Notes under the pieces: generated by a model | What the model saw: only the letters and a program-made list of their open reading frames with translations | Told to the model about the DNA's origin: nothing | The model's database searches: none | Position numbers and translations under genes: made by a program | Assembly: GCA_016700335.1 (NCBI GenBank) | Contig: CP065014.1 | Span: forward strand, 1,029,001 to 1,093,000 | Direction: 5' to 3' | From: Chlorobiota bacterium | Lineage (GTDB): Bacteria; Bacteroidota; Ignavibacteria; OLB7 | DNA: 64,000 bases | Shown: positions 54,214 to 63,904 of the stretch, one piece after another | How positions within the stretch are numbered: the first letter of the stretch is position 1 | How the letters are laid out: each line of letters opens with the position of its first letter

Positions 54214-55410
54214 ATGAGTGAAATAAAAAATAAGATAAATATTGAGGATACAAAAGGGGAGCAAATTTTATTTGAGCAATATTCTATAATATTAAAAACT
54301 TGGAAATTGGTTCTTTTAATTTCAGTATTATCAACAATTGCAACAGCTTATTATGTTATTAATGTAATGCCTATTGAATTTATGGCACAAGTAGTGGCGT
54401 TACCTCCTAACAAATCTGGAACACCGCTTGATAACTTACTTGGAGGTCTGTCTTCATCATTGAAAGATTTTGGTTTGTCAAAATTAGTAGGTAAAAGTGG
54501 ATCAGAATCTGGATATTCAAAAATAGCACTTATGAATAGCAGAACTGTACTTGATTCTTTAACTAAAAAGTATAAATTAAGAGAACTTTATGAAAATGTA
54601 TATAAAGTAAAAAAAGGTAGAATTGATTTATTTTATGAAGCACTTTTAGATAATATTAAAATTGAAGTTTCAACTGATGGTCCTATTGCAGTTTCTGTTT
54701 ATGATATAGATCCTGTAAGGGCTTCAAATATGGCAAATGATATAGTAAAAATATCTAATCATTTATTAAGAGAGTTAAATAGACGTGAGACTGAACCTAT
54801 AACTTTATATATAGCTCAACGATATGATAGTGTTACTCGAAAACAGAATATTTTGAGAAATAGTTTAGAGCAATTAATGAGAAAAAATAAATTATATGAT
54901 CCAGAAAAGCAAGGAACTGTAATTGGAGCTGCAGTAATGGAAGTTCAAGCGAATTATCTATCACAAAAAGTAATAGTTGAAGCATTAACATCTCAACTTG
55001 GAGATGATGATCCTAAAACAATTCAAGCTAAAGAAATTTTAAAAAAGTATGATAAAGAAACTAAAAATTTTGCTGAAGGAAAGGGAAGTTCAATAGCAGG
55101 ACCTAACTTAAATAATATGTCAAAATCAATGGTTGATTATTTGCAAGTAAGGCAAGAATATGAAGTGAATGCTAAAGTACTTGCGTTGTTAGAACCTATG
55201 TTTGAGCAATCAAAATTTGATGAAGCAAGAGATATTCCATCTTTGAATATATTAGATGAAGCAATTCCACCCCCATATAAAGCAAGACCTAAAAGAGCTT
55301 TAATTATTGTTTCTGGATTTTTGGGATCTATAATTATCTCATACATTATAATAGCTTTAATTGCATTTATAAAAAATTTTAATAAGAGATATAAAGATTC
55401 AATTTCATAG
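54214..55410 (+). CDS. Wzz-family polysaccharide chain-length regulator
   Basis: 398 residues of an inner-membrane polysaccharide co-polymerase. TM1 is at about 31-53 (WKLVLLISVLSTIATAYYVI). A periplasmic helical domain (about 60-350) contains coiled-coil segments. TM2 is at about 366-388, preceded by the family's proline-rich motif (AIPPPYKARPKRAL, about 350-363). No tyrosine-kinase domain is fused at the C-terminus, so it is the short Wzz type. It presumably sets the length of the polymer that the upstream Wzi-like protein anchors. Confidence 0.85.
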   Translation: MSEIKNKINIEDTKGEQILFEQYSIILKTWKLVLLISVLSTIATAYYVINVMPIEFMAQVVALPPNKSGTPLDNLLGGLSSSLKDFGLSKLVGKSGSESGYSKIALMNSRTVLDSLTKKYKLRELYENVYKVKKGRIDLFYEALLDNIKIEVSTDGPIAVSVYDIDPVRASNMANDIVKISNHLLRELNRRETEPITLYIAQRYDSVTRKQNILRNSLEQLMRKNKLYDPEKQGTVIGAAVMEVQANYLSQKVIVEALTSQLGDDDPKTIQAKEILKKYDKETKNFAEGKGSSIAGPNLNNMSKSMVDYLQVRQEYEVNAKVLALLEPMFEQSKFDEARDIPSLNILDEAIPPPYKARPKRALIIVSGFLGSIIISYIIIALIAFIKNFNKRYKDSIS

Positions 55411-55483
55411 TAATTAATAATAAATTTAATTTTTTATAACTTTTCTAAAATCAATTAACATCAACAATTATCACTAACTTACT

Positions 55484-55491
55484 TAAGTTTG
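55484..55491 (+). promoter_or_regulatory. Candidate -7 box of the beta-barrel gene
   Basis: TAAGTTTG fits TAnnTTTG and lies 41 bp before the start codon. Confidence 0.4.
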
Positions 55492-55532
55492 TACAAATTA
55501 AAATTTAAATATATTTATCATTCAATTTAACT

Positions 55533-56324
55533 ATGAAGAAAACTAATTTAATTATAGCTATTTTTATTTTACTAATTTCATTTAGTATAGCTAAAGCTCA
55601 AGATACTACCAAAACAGATGATTTCAATTTTGACGATGTTCCTGTTGATGATCAAAAAACTCCTTATATTGGAGTTGGTGGTGGTGTGTTGTTTATGCCT
55701 AACTTAATCAATAATGAAGACTTAAATAAACTTGCAAAAGATGTTGGGATTCCTGATTTAGGAAGTAATATCTTAATGTCTGGAGGAGGTGGCTTTACTG
55801 CTGTTGGTATTGTACCTAATTTAAGGTTAGGTGTTTATGCAGCAGGAGGAGTAATAAGTAATCAATCAGAAATTAGCTTAAGTGGCACTAATTATACGAA
55901 AACATTGAAACTTGCTTCAAGTTTTACTGCTGTTCAAATTGATTATGCAATTGGGTTTTCAAAGGGCTTCAATATGTTCCCAGGAATAATGTTAGGTTAT
56001 GGAAAAAACAGTCTTTCTTTTACACAAACTAAATCTTCTGGAGGTACATTTAACGAGGTTATCAGCGACACTTTGTTTAGTAAAAATTCTAATTTTAATA
56101 AAATCAATTCAATTACTTCTTCAAACATTTTATTAATACCTCAACTTAATTTTGAGTATAATCTTACACAATTTATTATGCTTAGAGTTGGTGCTGGATA
56201 TAAGTTATTATTAAAAGGAGATTGGACGGATGATAATTCAAAAATTATTACTAGTGTTCCAGAAAAAATTGGAACAAATGGATTAACTGGCCAGATAGGA
56301 TTATTCTTAGGTTTATTTCAATAA
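55533..56324 (+). CDS. Outer-membrane beta-barrel protein of unknown function
   Basis: 263 residues. A signal peptide is at 1-22 (SFSIAKAQ), then an Asp-rich linker (DDFNFDDVPVDDQ). Glycine-rich amphipathic strands follow: YIGVGGGVLFMP, GGGGFTAVGIVPNLRLGVYAAG, FNMFPGIMLGYGKNS and FIMLRVGAGYKLLLKGDW. The end TGQIGLFLGLFQ closes with an aromatic residue, as barrels often do. It resembles small Bacteroidota/Ignavibacteria barrels with no assigned ligand. It is monocistronic or loosely linked to its neighbours. Confidence 0.72.
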   Translation: MKKTNLIIAIFILLISFSIAKAQDTTKTDDFNFDDVPVDDQKTPYIGVGGGVLFMPNLINNEDLNKLAKDVGIPDLGSNILMSGGGGFTAVGIVPNLRLGVYAAGGVISNQSEISLSGTNYTKTLKLASSFTAVQIDYAIGFSKGFNMFPGIMLGYGKNSLSFTQTKSSGGTFNEVISDTLFSKNSNFNKINSITSSNILLIPQLNFEYNLTQFIMLRVGAGYKLLLKGDWTDDNSKIITSVPEKIGTNGLTGQIGLFLGLFQ

Positions 56325-56459
56325 TTTCATTTTTAAATTTATTTAATATCTTCAAATTTGTTGAATAAATTTAAAGTTTGATTGAATTAAACAATAACTA
56401 TTTGATTTACTTTTAGGATTGTAAAAATTATTTTTAAAAGCAAGATAAATTTCTCATAT

Positions 56460-59258
56460 ATGGATAGGTACATAAAATTTTTTATTATTAATTGCTTAAT
56501 AGTATTTTCATATCAATTATTGTATGCTCAGAATTATGGTGTAGATCCATTAGACAGACCAAATAATTCAGTTACAAAATGTTATGTTATTAAGAATGCT
56601 AAAATATTTCAAAATCCAAGTAAAATAATTGATAGAGGGACATTAATAATAAGGAATGGAATAATTGAATCAGTTGGGTTAGATTTATCAATACCAAATG
56701 ATGCTGAAATTATTGAAGGTGATTCTCTTTGGATTTATCCTGGATTTATTGATGGGCTTACAAATGTAGGTGTACCTAAAAAAGATGAAAAAGATCTGCC
56801 AAAAGTTCCCAGACCAGGAGCGCCTCCAGATGATAGGGCTGGTATCCAACCAGATAGAGATGTATGCACAATGTTAAATATTAGTGAGTTATCCCTAGAT
56901 TCTTTAAGGATGAACGGTTTCACAGTGGCTAGAGTTGTTCCCAATGGTAAAATGTTGCCTGGGTCTGGTGCAATAGTTATGTTAGGTGGTAAAACCTCAT
57001 CAGATATGCCTTTAAGAAGGAATGAAAATATGTTTGCACAATTCGTTGATGCAGGAGAAATATATCCATCAACAACAATGGGAATAATGGCAAAATTCAG
57101 ACAATTATTTCGAGAGGCAAAAGAAACAAAAATTTGGGTTGATAAGTTTAACTCAAATCAAAATGGATTGCAAAAGCCAGAATATAATGATGTTTTAAGT
57201 TCATTTTTCCCGATTGTAGAAAATCAGAAAAAAGTTTGCTTTTATTCTCCTACAGTTCTTGAAGCTAGAAGAGCAATTCATTTACAAAATGATTTGAAAT
57301 TTGATTTAGTATTAGCTGGATTAAGTGATGCTTACAAGATGAAAAATGAGTTAAAGATTAGTAATACTCCAGTTTTTTTAACTTTATCTTTACCAAAAAT
57401 TAAAAAGAAATCTGATAAAGTAAATCTAGATTCAGTTTTAAAAAGTTTGCTATCAATAAATTCAAAACCAACAAGAACAACAAGTTATCAGAATGTTAGT
57501 TTTGAAAAAGAATCATTAATTGCCAAACAAAATGAATCTCAAGCCGAATATTATACTTCACCAAGTGTTCTTAAAAAAGAAGGTATTCGCTTTGGTTTTT
57601 CTTCATTGAATACAACTCAAAGTGATATCCGTGAGAATATCCGAACAATGATTCAAAATGGATTAACAGAACAAGATGCACTTTCTGCTTTAACCTTAGA
57701 TGCTGCTAAATTACTTAATCTAGATAAACAAATTGGAACAATTGATAATGGTAAACTAGGTAATATATTAATTACAAAAGGGAATTACTTCAAAGAAAAT
57801 GTTGATGTAAAATATGTATTTGTAAATGGAATTTTATATAAATACAATCAAAATAATGATTCTAAAGATTCAAAACCTACTGATAGTTTAATAAATTCTC
57901 AGAAAATTAATTTTACAAAAGATTCAATTACTTTAGCTAGTATTTCCAAAATTAGGAGTAACTTCATTATAAGACTTAAAGTTAATAAAAACAATAACTG
58001 GTTAATAAAAAATGCAACAATTCTAACAATTACAAATGGCATTATAATTGGTGACCTTGAGATAAAAGATGGTAAAATCAATGCTATAGGAAAAAATTTA
58101 TTAGGTTTAAAAAATTCTGAAACTATTGATGCTACTGGAATGTTTGTTATGCCTGGAATAGTTGATGCACATTCTCATATTGGAATTAGTGATGTAAATG
58201 AATGGACAACACCTGTAAGCGCTGAAGTATGGACTGGCGATGTATTAGATCCAACTGACATAAACATTTATAGATCTTTAGCAGGTGGAGTTACAACTTC
58301 ACATTTAATGCATGGTTCTGCAAATGCCATTGGAGGACAATGCCAGACAATTAAACATAGATGGGGAATAAATTATCCAGATTCTCTGAAATTTGAGGGA
58401 GCTCCTAGAACAATCAAATTTGCTCTTGGTGAAAATCCTACAAGGGTTCATGGTAAAGGGTTCAGTGTAAGACCTAATACAAGAATGGGTGTTGAACAGG
58501 TTTTTAGAGATGCATTCACAGAGGCTAAAAGATATGATGAACTTAAAAGAGAATATGAATTAAATAAAAAAAGAAACCAAAATTTAACACCACCAAAATA
58601 CAATATTCGACTTGAGGCTTTGGCTGATATTTTAAATGGTAAAATTGAGATTCATTGTCATTCATACAGAGCAGATGAAATATATATGTTAATGAAAGTA
58701 TTAAAAGATTTTGGAATAAAGAAAATTACATTTCAGCATGTTAATGAAGGATATAAAGTTGCTCCAGAATTAGCTAAATTTGGAGCAGGTGCATCAGTAT
58801 TTTCTGATTGGTGGTCTTATAAATTTGAAGTATATTATTCAACTTCATCTAATGCAGCAATTTTAACACGCAATAATGTAGTAACCTCAATAAATTCAGA
58901 TTCTCCAGAGTTAGTAAGACATTTAAATCACGAAGCTTCAAAATCTTTAAGATATGGAGAGCTTAATGATGATGAAGTTTTAAAAATGATAACTATAAAT
59001 CCTGCAAAACAACTATCAATCGATTCTAGAATTGGATCTATTGAGGTTGGAAAAGATGCTGATATTGCCATTTACAATGTTCATCCTTTATCAGTTTATT
59101 CTATTTGTCAAAAAACTTTTGTTGATGGAATTTTAAGATTTGATAGAGATCAAGACCCAGATGATATGAGGCTTTTTGCAAATCCTTCTAATCCAATTGA
59201 TACATTTGAAGAATTTAAAACTGATGTTGATGGATGTATGAAAATAGGTTCTAAATAG
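56460..59258 (+). CDS. Secreted double amidohydrolase; first half lacks metal ligands
   Basis: 932 residues. A signal peptide is at about 1-23 (YQLLYAQ). Two amidohydrolase units follow in tandem. Unit 1 (about 40-460) has the family's N-terminal strands and YPGFIDGLTNVG, but no H-x-H. Unit 2 (about 515-925) is intact: MPGIVDAHSHIGIS supplies the H-x-H, EIHCHSYRADE and FQHVNEGYKV the later His residues, and SINSDSPELVRHLNHEA the Asp. LNLDKQIGTIDNGKLGNI and LSIDSRIGSIEVGKDADI are the family's C-terminal segments in both units. It is probably an imidazolonepropionase-like hydrolase acting outside the cytoplasm on an unknown cyclic amide or peptide-like compound. Confidence 0.85.
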   Translation: MDRYIKFFIINCLIVFSYQLLYAQNYGVDPLDRPNNSVTKCYVIKNAKIFQNPSKIIDRGTLIIRNGIIESVGLDLSIPNDAEIIEGDSLWIYPGFIDGLTNVGVPKKDEKDLPKVPRPGAPPDDRAGIQPDRDVCTMLNISELSLDSLRMNGFTVARVVPNGKMLPGSGAIVMLGGKTSSDMPLRRNENMFAQFVDAGEIYPSTTMGIMAKFRQLFREAKETKIWVDKFNSNQNGLQKPEYNDVLSSFFPIVENQKKVCFYSPTVLEARRAIHLQNDLKFDLVLAGLSDAYKMKNELKISNTPVFLTLSLPKIKKKSDKVNLDSVLKSLLSINSKPTRTTSYQNVSFEKESLIAKQNESQAEYYTSPSVLKKEGIRFGFSSLNTTQSDIRENIRTMIQNGLTEQDALSALTLDAAKLLNLDKQIGTIDNGKLGNILITKGNYFKENVDVKYVFVNGILYKYNQNNDSKDSKPTDSLINSQKINFTKDSITLASISKIRSNFIIRLKVNKNNNWLIKNATILTITNGIIIGDLEIKDGKINAIGKNLLGLKNSETIDATGMFVMPGIVDAHSHIGISDVNEWTTPVSAEVWTGDVLDPTDINIYRSLAGGVTTSHLMHGSANAIGGQCQTIKHRWGINYPDSLKFEGAPRTIKFALGENPTRVHGKGFSVRPNTRMGVEQVFRDAFTEAKRYDELKREYELNKKRNQNLTPPKYNIRLEALADILNGKIEIHCHSYRADEIYMLMKVLKDFGIKKITFQHVNEGYKVAPELAKFGAGASVFSDWWSYKFEVYYSTSSNAAILTRNNVVTSINSDSPELVRHLNHEASKSLRYGELNDDEVLKMITINPAKQLSIDSRIGSIEVGKDADIAIYNVHPLSVYSICQKTFVDGILRFDRDQDPDDMRLFANPSNPIDTFEEFKTDVDGCMKIGSK

Positions 59259-59347
59259 TATTTTCATGAAAAAAAAATAGTAAAGTAAACTTTGAAATTT
59301 AATTTTAAATTTTAAACTCAATTTAAAAACTAAACTTTTATAAGCAA

Positions 59348-60220
59348 TTGTTAGAATTAACAGTATTAGATAATATTCAACCCAAGCAACCAAGACCTGA
59401 ATGGTTAAAAGTAAAAGTACCAACTGGAGAGACTTATGCACAACTTAAAACAATGATGAGGTCGAAAGCATTGCATACTGTATGTGAAGAAGCTAGGTGC
59501 CCCAATATGGCAGAATGTTGGTCTGCTGGAACTGCAACATTTATGATTCTTGGTGACACATGTACTAGGTCTTGTGGGTTCTGTTCAGTAAAAACTGGTA
59601 AACCAGAAGAATTAGATTTAGAGGAACCATTAAGAGTTGCTGAAGCAATAGAACAAATGGGAGTTAAACATGCAGTTATAACTTCAGTAAATAGGGATGA
59701 ACTTCCAGATGGTGGTGCTAGCTTGTTTGCTCAAACAATAACACAAACTCGTACTAGAAATCCACAAGTAAAAGTTGAAGTTTTAATTCCAGATTTTAAA
59801 GGAAATTTAGATTCGTTACAATTAATAATAAATGCTGCTCCAGATATTCTAAATCATAATACAGAAACCGTTCCTTCATTATATAGAATTGTAAGACCTC
59901 AAGGAAGATACCAGTGGACTTTAGATGTTTTGAAATATTCAAAAGAAAATGGAATGAGAACTAAAACAGGTATCATGTTAGGTTTAGGAGAAGAAAAAGA
60001 AGAGTTGATTCAAACTATGAAAGATCTTGTTAATTCTGGAGTTGATATTTTAACACTTGGACAGTATTTACAACCTACTAAAAATCACTTACCAGTTATA
60101 AGATTTGTAAAACCTGAAGAGTTTGATGAGCTTAAAAAAATTGGATTAGATTTAGGTTTTAATTATGTTGAATCCAGTCCTCTTGTTAGGTCAAGTTATC
60201 ATGCTGAAAGACATTTATAG
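59348..60220 (+). CDS. lipA: Lipoyl synthase
   Basis: Radical-SAM enzyme that inserts two sulfurs into octanoyl groups on the pyruvate and 2-oxoacid dehydrogenases and the glycine cleavage H protein. It is 290 residues from TTG 59348. The auxiliary-cluster cysteines are in CEEARCPNMAEC (about 46-57), the radical-SAM cluster in CTRSCGFC (about 72-79). RTKTGIMLGLGE (about 203-214) and the C-terminal RSSYHAE, whose serine binds the auxiliary cluster, complete the signature. No lipB or lplA is adjacent. Confidence 0.97.
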   Translation: MLELTVLDNIQPKQPRPEWLKVKVPTGETYAQLKTMMRSKALHTVCEEARCPNMAECWSAGTATFMILGDTCTRSCGFCSVKTGKPEELDLEEPLRVAEAIEQMGVKHAVITSVNRDELPDGGASLFAQTITQTRTRNPQVKVEVLIPDFKGNLDSLQLIINAAPDILNHNTETVPSLYRIVRPQGRYQWTLDVLKYSKENGMRTKTGIMLGLGEEKEELIQTMKDLVNSGVDILTLGQYLQPTKNHLPVIRFVKPEEFDELKKIGLDLGFNYVESSPLVRSSYHAERHL

Positions 60221-60248
60221 AAAACAAAAAATTTATTAAATAATTTAT

Positions 60249-61304
60249 TTATTTAACTTTCTTTAAATTTTGTTGGTATTCTGTTACTGCTTGTTTATGT
60301 TGCGATGAATTCACACTGAAATTATGTCTCCCAGAACCATCACCTTTTGCACACATAAAAATGTAATTATGACTTTGAGCATTTAGAACTCCAAGTATTG
60401 ATTCTTTACTTGGATTGTTGATAGGTGATGGTGGTAAACCTTTATACTTATATGTATTATAAGGATTATCAATAGCTAAATCCTTAAAATAAAGTCTTCG
60501 GGGTCCATAAGGAATGATATATTGTACTGTTGGATCTGCTTCAAGTTTAATACCTTTTTTAATTCTATTAAGATATAACCCTGCAATTATAGATCTTTCA
60601 TCACTAACTCTAGCTTCACCTTCAACTATAGATGCCAAGATTATTACTTGATAAGGTGTCAAGTTAACATCGTTAGATTTCGCTTGTTTATCTTGAGAAT
60701 AAAATGAATTAAATTCCCCAACCATTCTTTCAACAATATTTTCTGGGGTTTCATTCTTTGAGAAAAAATAAGTGTCTGGCATCAAAAATCCTTCGGCTGT
60801 TGAATGAGAAATATTAATCGATCTTAAGAAAGAACTATCTGTAATTAATTTAATAAATTTAGTTGAATCGCAAACATCTTCTCTTTTTAAAATTGATGCA
60901 ACTTTTTTAGCAGTTATACCTTCTGGAAAAGTAACTTTAACTTTATTTGATTGATCTGAAGTTAAAACATCTAATACTTCCAAATTTGAAGAACCTCTTT
61001 CAATTTTATATTTCCCCCATTTTATTTTATCTGCTTTACCATATGTAGTAGCTAGTATTTTAAATGATGCCCTACTTCGAATTAAATTATTTACTTCTAA
61101 TGTATCAAGAATCTGCTCAAAAGTAGAATTCTTTGGTATATTAACATCTGCAACTCCAGCACCAAAACCACCAGTAAAAAATTTAAATATCAAATAAAGA
61201 AAAACAATTATAGAAAAAACTATTGCTAATAAAACAACATTTTTATTTCCATTTACAGATTCAACAATTGATTTATTTTTTTCTGGTTTAATAATTTTAG
61301 CCAT
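60249..61304 (-). CDS. mltG: Endolytic murein transglycosylase
   Basis: Cuts nascent glycan strands at the inner membrane and so sets their length. It is 351 residues. A short cytoplasmic tail is followed by one membrane segment (about 26-46, VLLAIVFSIIVFLYLIFKFF). A LysM-like segment (about 105-165) precedes the YceG/MltG domain. The catalytic glutamate lies in ILASIVEGEARVSDER (about 218-233), followed by LEADPTVQYI and the family's final motif NPYNTYKYKGLPPSPINNP. It is convergent with lipA, with only 28 bp between stops. Confidence 0.94.
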   Translation of the reverse strand: MAKIIKPEKNKSIVESVNGNKNVVLLAIVFSIIVFLYLIFKFFTGGFGAGVADVNIPKNSTFEQILDTLEVNNLIRSRASFKILATTYGKADKIKWGKYKIERGSSNLEVLDVLTSDQSNKVKVTFPEGITAKKVASILKREDVCDSTKFIKLITDSSFLRSINISHSTAEGFLMPDTYFFSKNETPENIVERMVGEFNSFYSQDKQAKSNDVNLTPYQVIILASIVEGEARVSDERSIIAGLYLNRIKKGIKLEADPTVQYIIPYGPRRLYFKDLAIDNPYNTYKYKGLPPSPINNPSKESILGVLNAQSHNYIFMCAKGDGSGRHNFSVNSSQHKQAVTEYQQNLKKVK

Positions 61305-61330
61305 CTAAAGTAATATGAATTTAATTTAAG

Positions 61331-61367
61331 AAAAAAAAAAGGGAGTATAATTAAATTAAAACTCCCT
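61331..61367 (-). terminator. Terminator of the CAP-domain gene
   Basis: On the minus strand agggagt (61361-61367) pairs with actccct (61340-61346), followed by a run of about ten T. It lies between the CAP-domain gene and mltG. Confidence 0.88.
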
Positions 61368-61453
61368 GTTAACACATAAAATACAAGATTGAAATTATTT
61401 CATTATTTAAATTTTTTAAACGAAATTAAATGAAAATTTGAGATTTTATTAGG

Positions 61454-63904
61454 TTACTTAATTATTATAAACGAACCTGAATAAATTGTTCCATCAATTC
61501 TTGTTACATTAAGACTATATTTTCCAGAAGGAAAATTATCAACATTAATATTAAATATGTTATTTACAATAATTGAATTTATTAAGTCAGTCTTAATTAT
61601 ATTCCCAGATGAATTTATAATTGAATAATTGAAATTATTTATTTTATCAGAATTAAATTTAATAGTTAGATTTTTGTTTATTATGTTTGGATTAATTTCA
61701 AATTTAAAATCATTGTAATTATTCTTTACACTTTTAGAACTATTATCAAAACTAATTTTCTTAACATCACTCCATTTTCCCCACAAAGTTCCAATTATTC
61801 CTTTAACACGCCACCAATAGGTTTTTTTATCAGTCAATCCCCAATCAGACGCAACATCTTTATAAGTAGAAGTTATTGAAGTTGAAAAATATGTTGGTGT
61901 TGATTTCATAGTAGAATCTTCCCAAATTTCAAACCAATATTTATCTGAAGATGGTGTCGATTTACCCCAAGAGAATCTTGTTCCATTAATAGGCATAGTA
62001 ACTCCATCTTTAGGTAATAAGTTAACTGGTGCAGATGGATACAATCCTATAGATATTTTATACAAACTACTCCATGTTCCTGATAAATTTCCAGAGATAC
62101 CTTTTACTCTCCACCAATAATTGGTTCCATCTTTCAATCCCCATTCATCATTAACAGTTGTCATTGTATCAATGATTCGAGTCAAGAAAAATGCAGGAAT
62201 ACTTTTTAATGTAGAATCATCATAAATTTCAAACCAATATTTTTCAGCTGGTGGATTTGTTGCTCCCCAAGAGAATTTAGCTTTGTTTAATGGAATTGAA
62301 GATCCATTAGGTGGCATCATGTTGGAAATAATTGAAGGTGCTGCACCATATTGAAACCAATTGATTTCACTCCAATCTCCAAATCCTCCATTATTTTTTG
62401 CCTTTACTCTCCAATAATATTTTTTACCATAATCAAAATCTTTTATAATTACAGTAGTATCTAAAATATTTGTTTTAAAAGTGTAAAAGGTTGATAATGA
62501 TGAATCATCATAAACTTCAAGATAATAACTTTGAATATTGGGTGATGCTTTCAACCATCCAAAACTAATTGTATCTTTTAAAGTTACGTATCCACTAATA
62601 GGTTCAACTAATGAAACTTTAGAAGGGTTTATAGAATACTTGAAAGTATAAATGGGTGAAAAATCTGAATATCCAAACTGAGATTTAGCTTGAACTCTCC
62701 AATAATATGACTGATATAGTGTTAATCCTTTAAGCACTTTTGAAGTATCAATTTTATTTGAATCTATATAAACAATTTGAGTAAAATCAATATCTTTCGC
62801 ACATTCAAATTTAAATGTCGTTGGAACAAAATTATTTTTTTGCCAAATACATTTTACAGTATCTGTTGTTATGTTTGAATTATCATTTGGTGATAAAAGA
62901 TAAGGATCATTTGTTGCTTGATTTCCAAAATCAACTTTTACATTTACATTTTTTTTAACACTTATTGTCTTTGTTTGATTTTCAACCATACCACCGCCAG
63001 AAGCAGTAATTACAACACTCCCAGTAATTTTACCTAATGGAATTGCATAACCTCCACTTTTTGAAGTAATCGCCGAATATGATCCTTGATTTAAAGTAAT
63101 TGAAACACCAGGTAAGCCTTCACCAATATCATAAAAATTATTTTTATTTTTATCTTTATATACAACTCCAAGAACAAAATAATCATTTGCATTTCCATAA
63201 TCTTGAGTACAAATTAAAGGACCTGTTGATCCACCATTTCCCTTTATAATACCAATTCCTACTTCTCTGAAAACTGCATCGTTTGATCCGAATGCCATTA
63301 AATTATGTCTATGCCCAAGTCCAGGGTTTCCCCAATCAATATTAAAAGCTAAATGACCATATAAAACACTTTTCATATATGCAAAAATGTTTTCTCCCAT
63401 CTCACCTCCTGGATAACCAGCTTTGTTCATTCTTTGAAATGGACTTGATCCATCACTTCCTGTATGATCTTGAAAATCATTAGCACTCATATCTTCGCAA
63501 TGTTTACGAGCAGCATTAATTAGTTGCTCATTCATTGCAATAGGAGGACGAACTGGGTATCCAGCAAATTCACTTTTAATTTGAGATAAATTAATTTTAA
63601 AATAACTTACCGAACTTAATATATCTGGATCTTGAGTTGCTGCAATTCTTTCTCCTTCTGCTTTCGGATTTGCACGAGCCCTATTGATATATTCGAGCAT
63701 TAATTGTTCTTCATCAGTAGGTTCACCATGGCTATAAACTATTGAATTACCTAAAGTTTTTAGTTTTGATATTTTGTTATCTACTGGTATGAACTTTCTG
63801 TAAACCGCAGGACAAAGAGCTTTTGGAGTTTGAGAAAAAAGGGCTTGTATTCCAAAAAATAGGACTATAAGCAGTAAGAGAAAAAATTTAAGATTCTTAT
63901 TCAT
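61454..63904 (-). CDS. Secreted CAP-domain (SCP/PR1-like) protein with FN3-like modules and T9SS tail
   Basis: 816 residues. A signal peptide is at about 1-24 (FFGIQALFSQ). The CAP domain (about 60-245) has EEQLMLEYINRARANP, the cleft His in ARKHCEDMSANDFQDHTG, Glu in GENIFAYM and His in LGHRHNLM. An SdrD-B-like domain (about 246-325, DKNKNNFYDIGEGLPGV) follows. Four fibronectin-III-like modules of about 95 residues come next, each with 'YYWRVKAK' or 'YWWRVKGI' cores. The last two are close copies of each other. A T9SS type A-like tail ends the protein (PSGKYSLNVTRIDG...FIIIK). CAP proteins bind ligands or, rarely, act as proteases; nothing here decides. No gene is seen from 63905 to the window end. 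Confidence 0.87.
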   Translation of the reverse strand: MNKNLKFFLLLLIVLFFGIQALFSQTPKALCPAVYRKFIPVDNKISKLKTLGNSIVYSHGEPTDEEQLMLEYINRARANPKAEGERIAATQDPDILSSVSYFKINLSQIKSEFAGYPVRPPIAMNEQLINAARKHCEDMSANDFQDHTGSDGSSPFQRMNKAGYPGGEMGENIFAYMKSVLYGHLAFNIDWGNPGLGHRHNLMAFGSNDAVFREVGIGIIKGNGGSTGPLICTQDYGNANDYFVLGVVYKDKNKNNFYDIGEGLPGVSITLNQGSYSAITSKSGGYAIPLGKITGSVVITASGGGMVENQTKTISVKKNVNVKVDFGNQATNDPYLLSPNDNSNITTDTVKCIWQKNNFVPTTFKFECAKDIDFTQIVYIDSNKIDTSKVLKGLTLYQSYYWRVQAKSQFGYSDFSPIYTFKYSINPSKVSLVEPISGYVTLKDTISFGWLKASPNIQSYYLEVYDDSSLSTFYTFKTNILDTTVIIKDFDYGKKYYWRVKAKNNGGFGDWSEINWFQYGAAPSIISNMMPPNGSSIPLNKAKFSWGATNPPAEKYWFEIYDDSTLKSIPAFFLTRIIDTMTTVNDEWGLKDGTNYWWRVKGISGNLSGTWSSLYKISIGLYPSAPVNLLPKDGVTMPINGTRFSWGKSTPSSDKYWFEIWEDSTMKSTPTYFSTSITSTYKDVASDWGLTDKKTYWWRVKGIIGTLWGKWSDVKKISFDNSSKSVKNNYNDFKFEINPNIINKNLTIKFNSDKINNFNYSIINSSGNIIKTDLINSIIVNNIFNINVDNFPSGKYSLNVTRIDGTIYSGSFIIIK

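Noticed and set aside
56735..56944. A 69-codon antisense frame in the amidohydrolase gene
   Set aside because: It is a shadow of a well-supported gene with no domain of its own.
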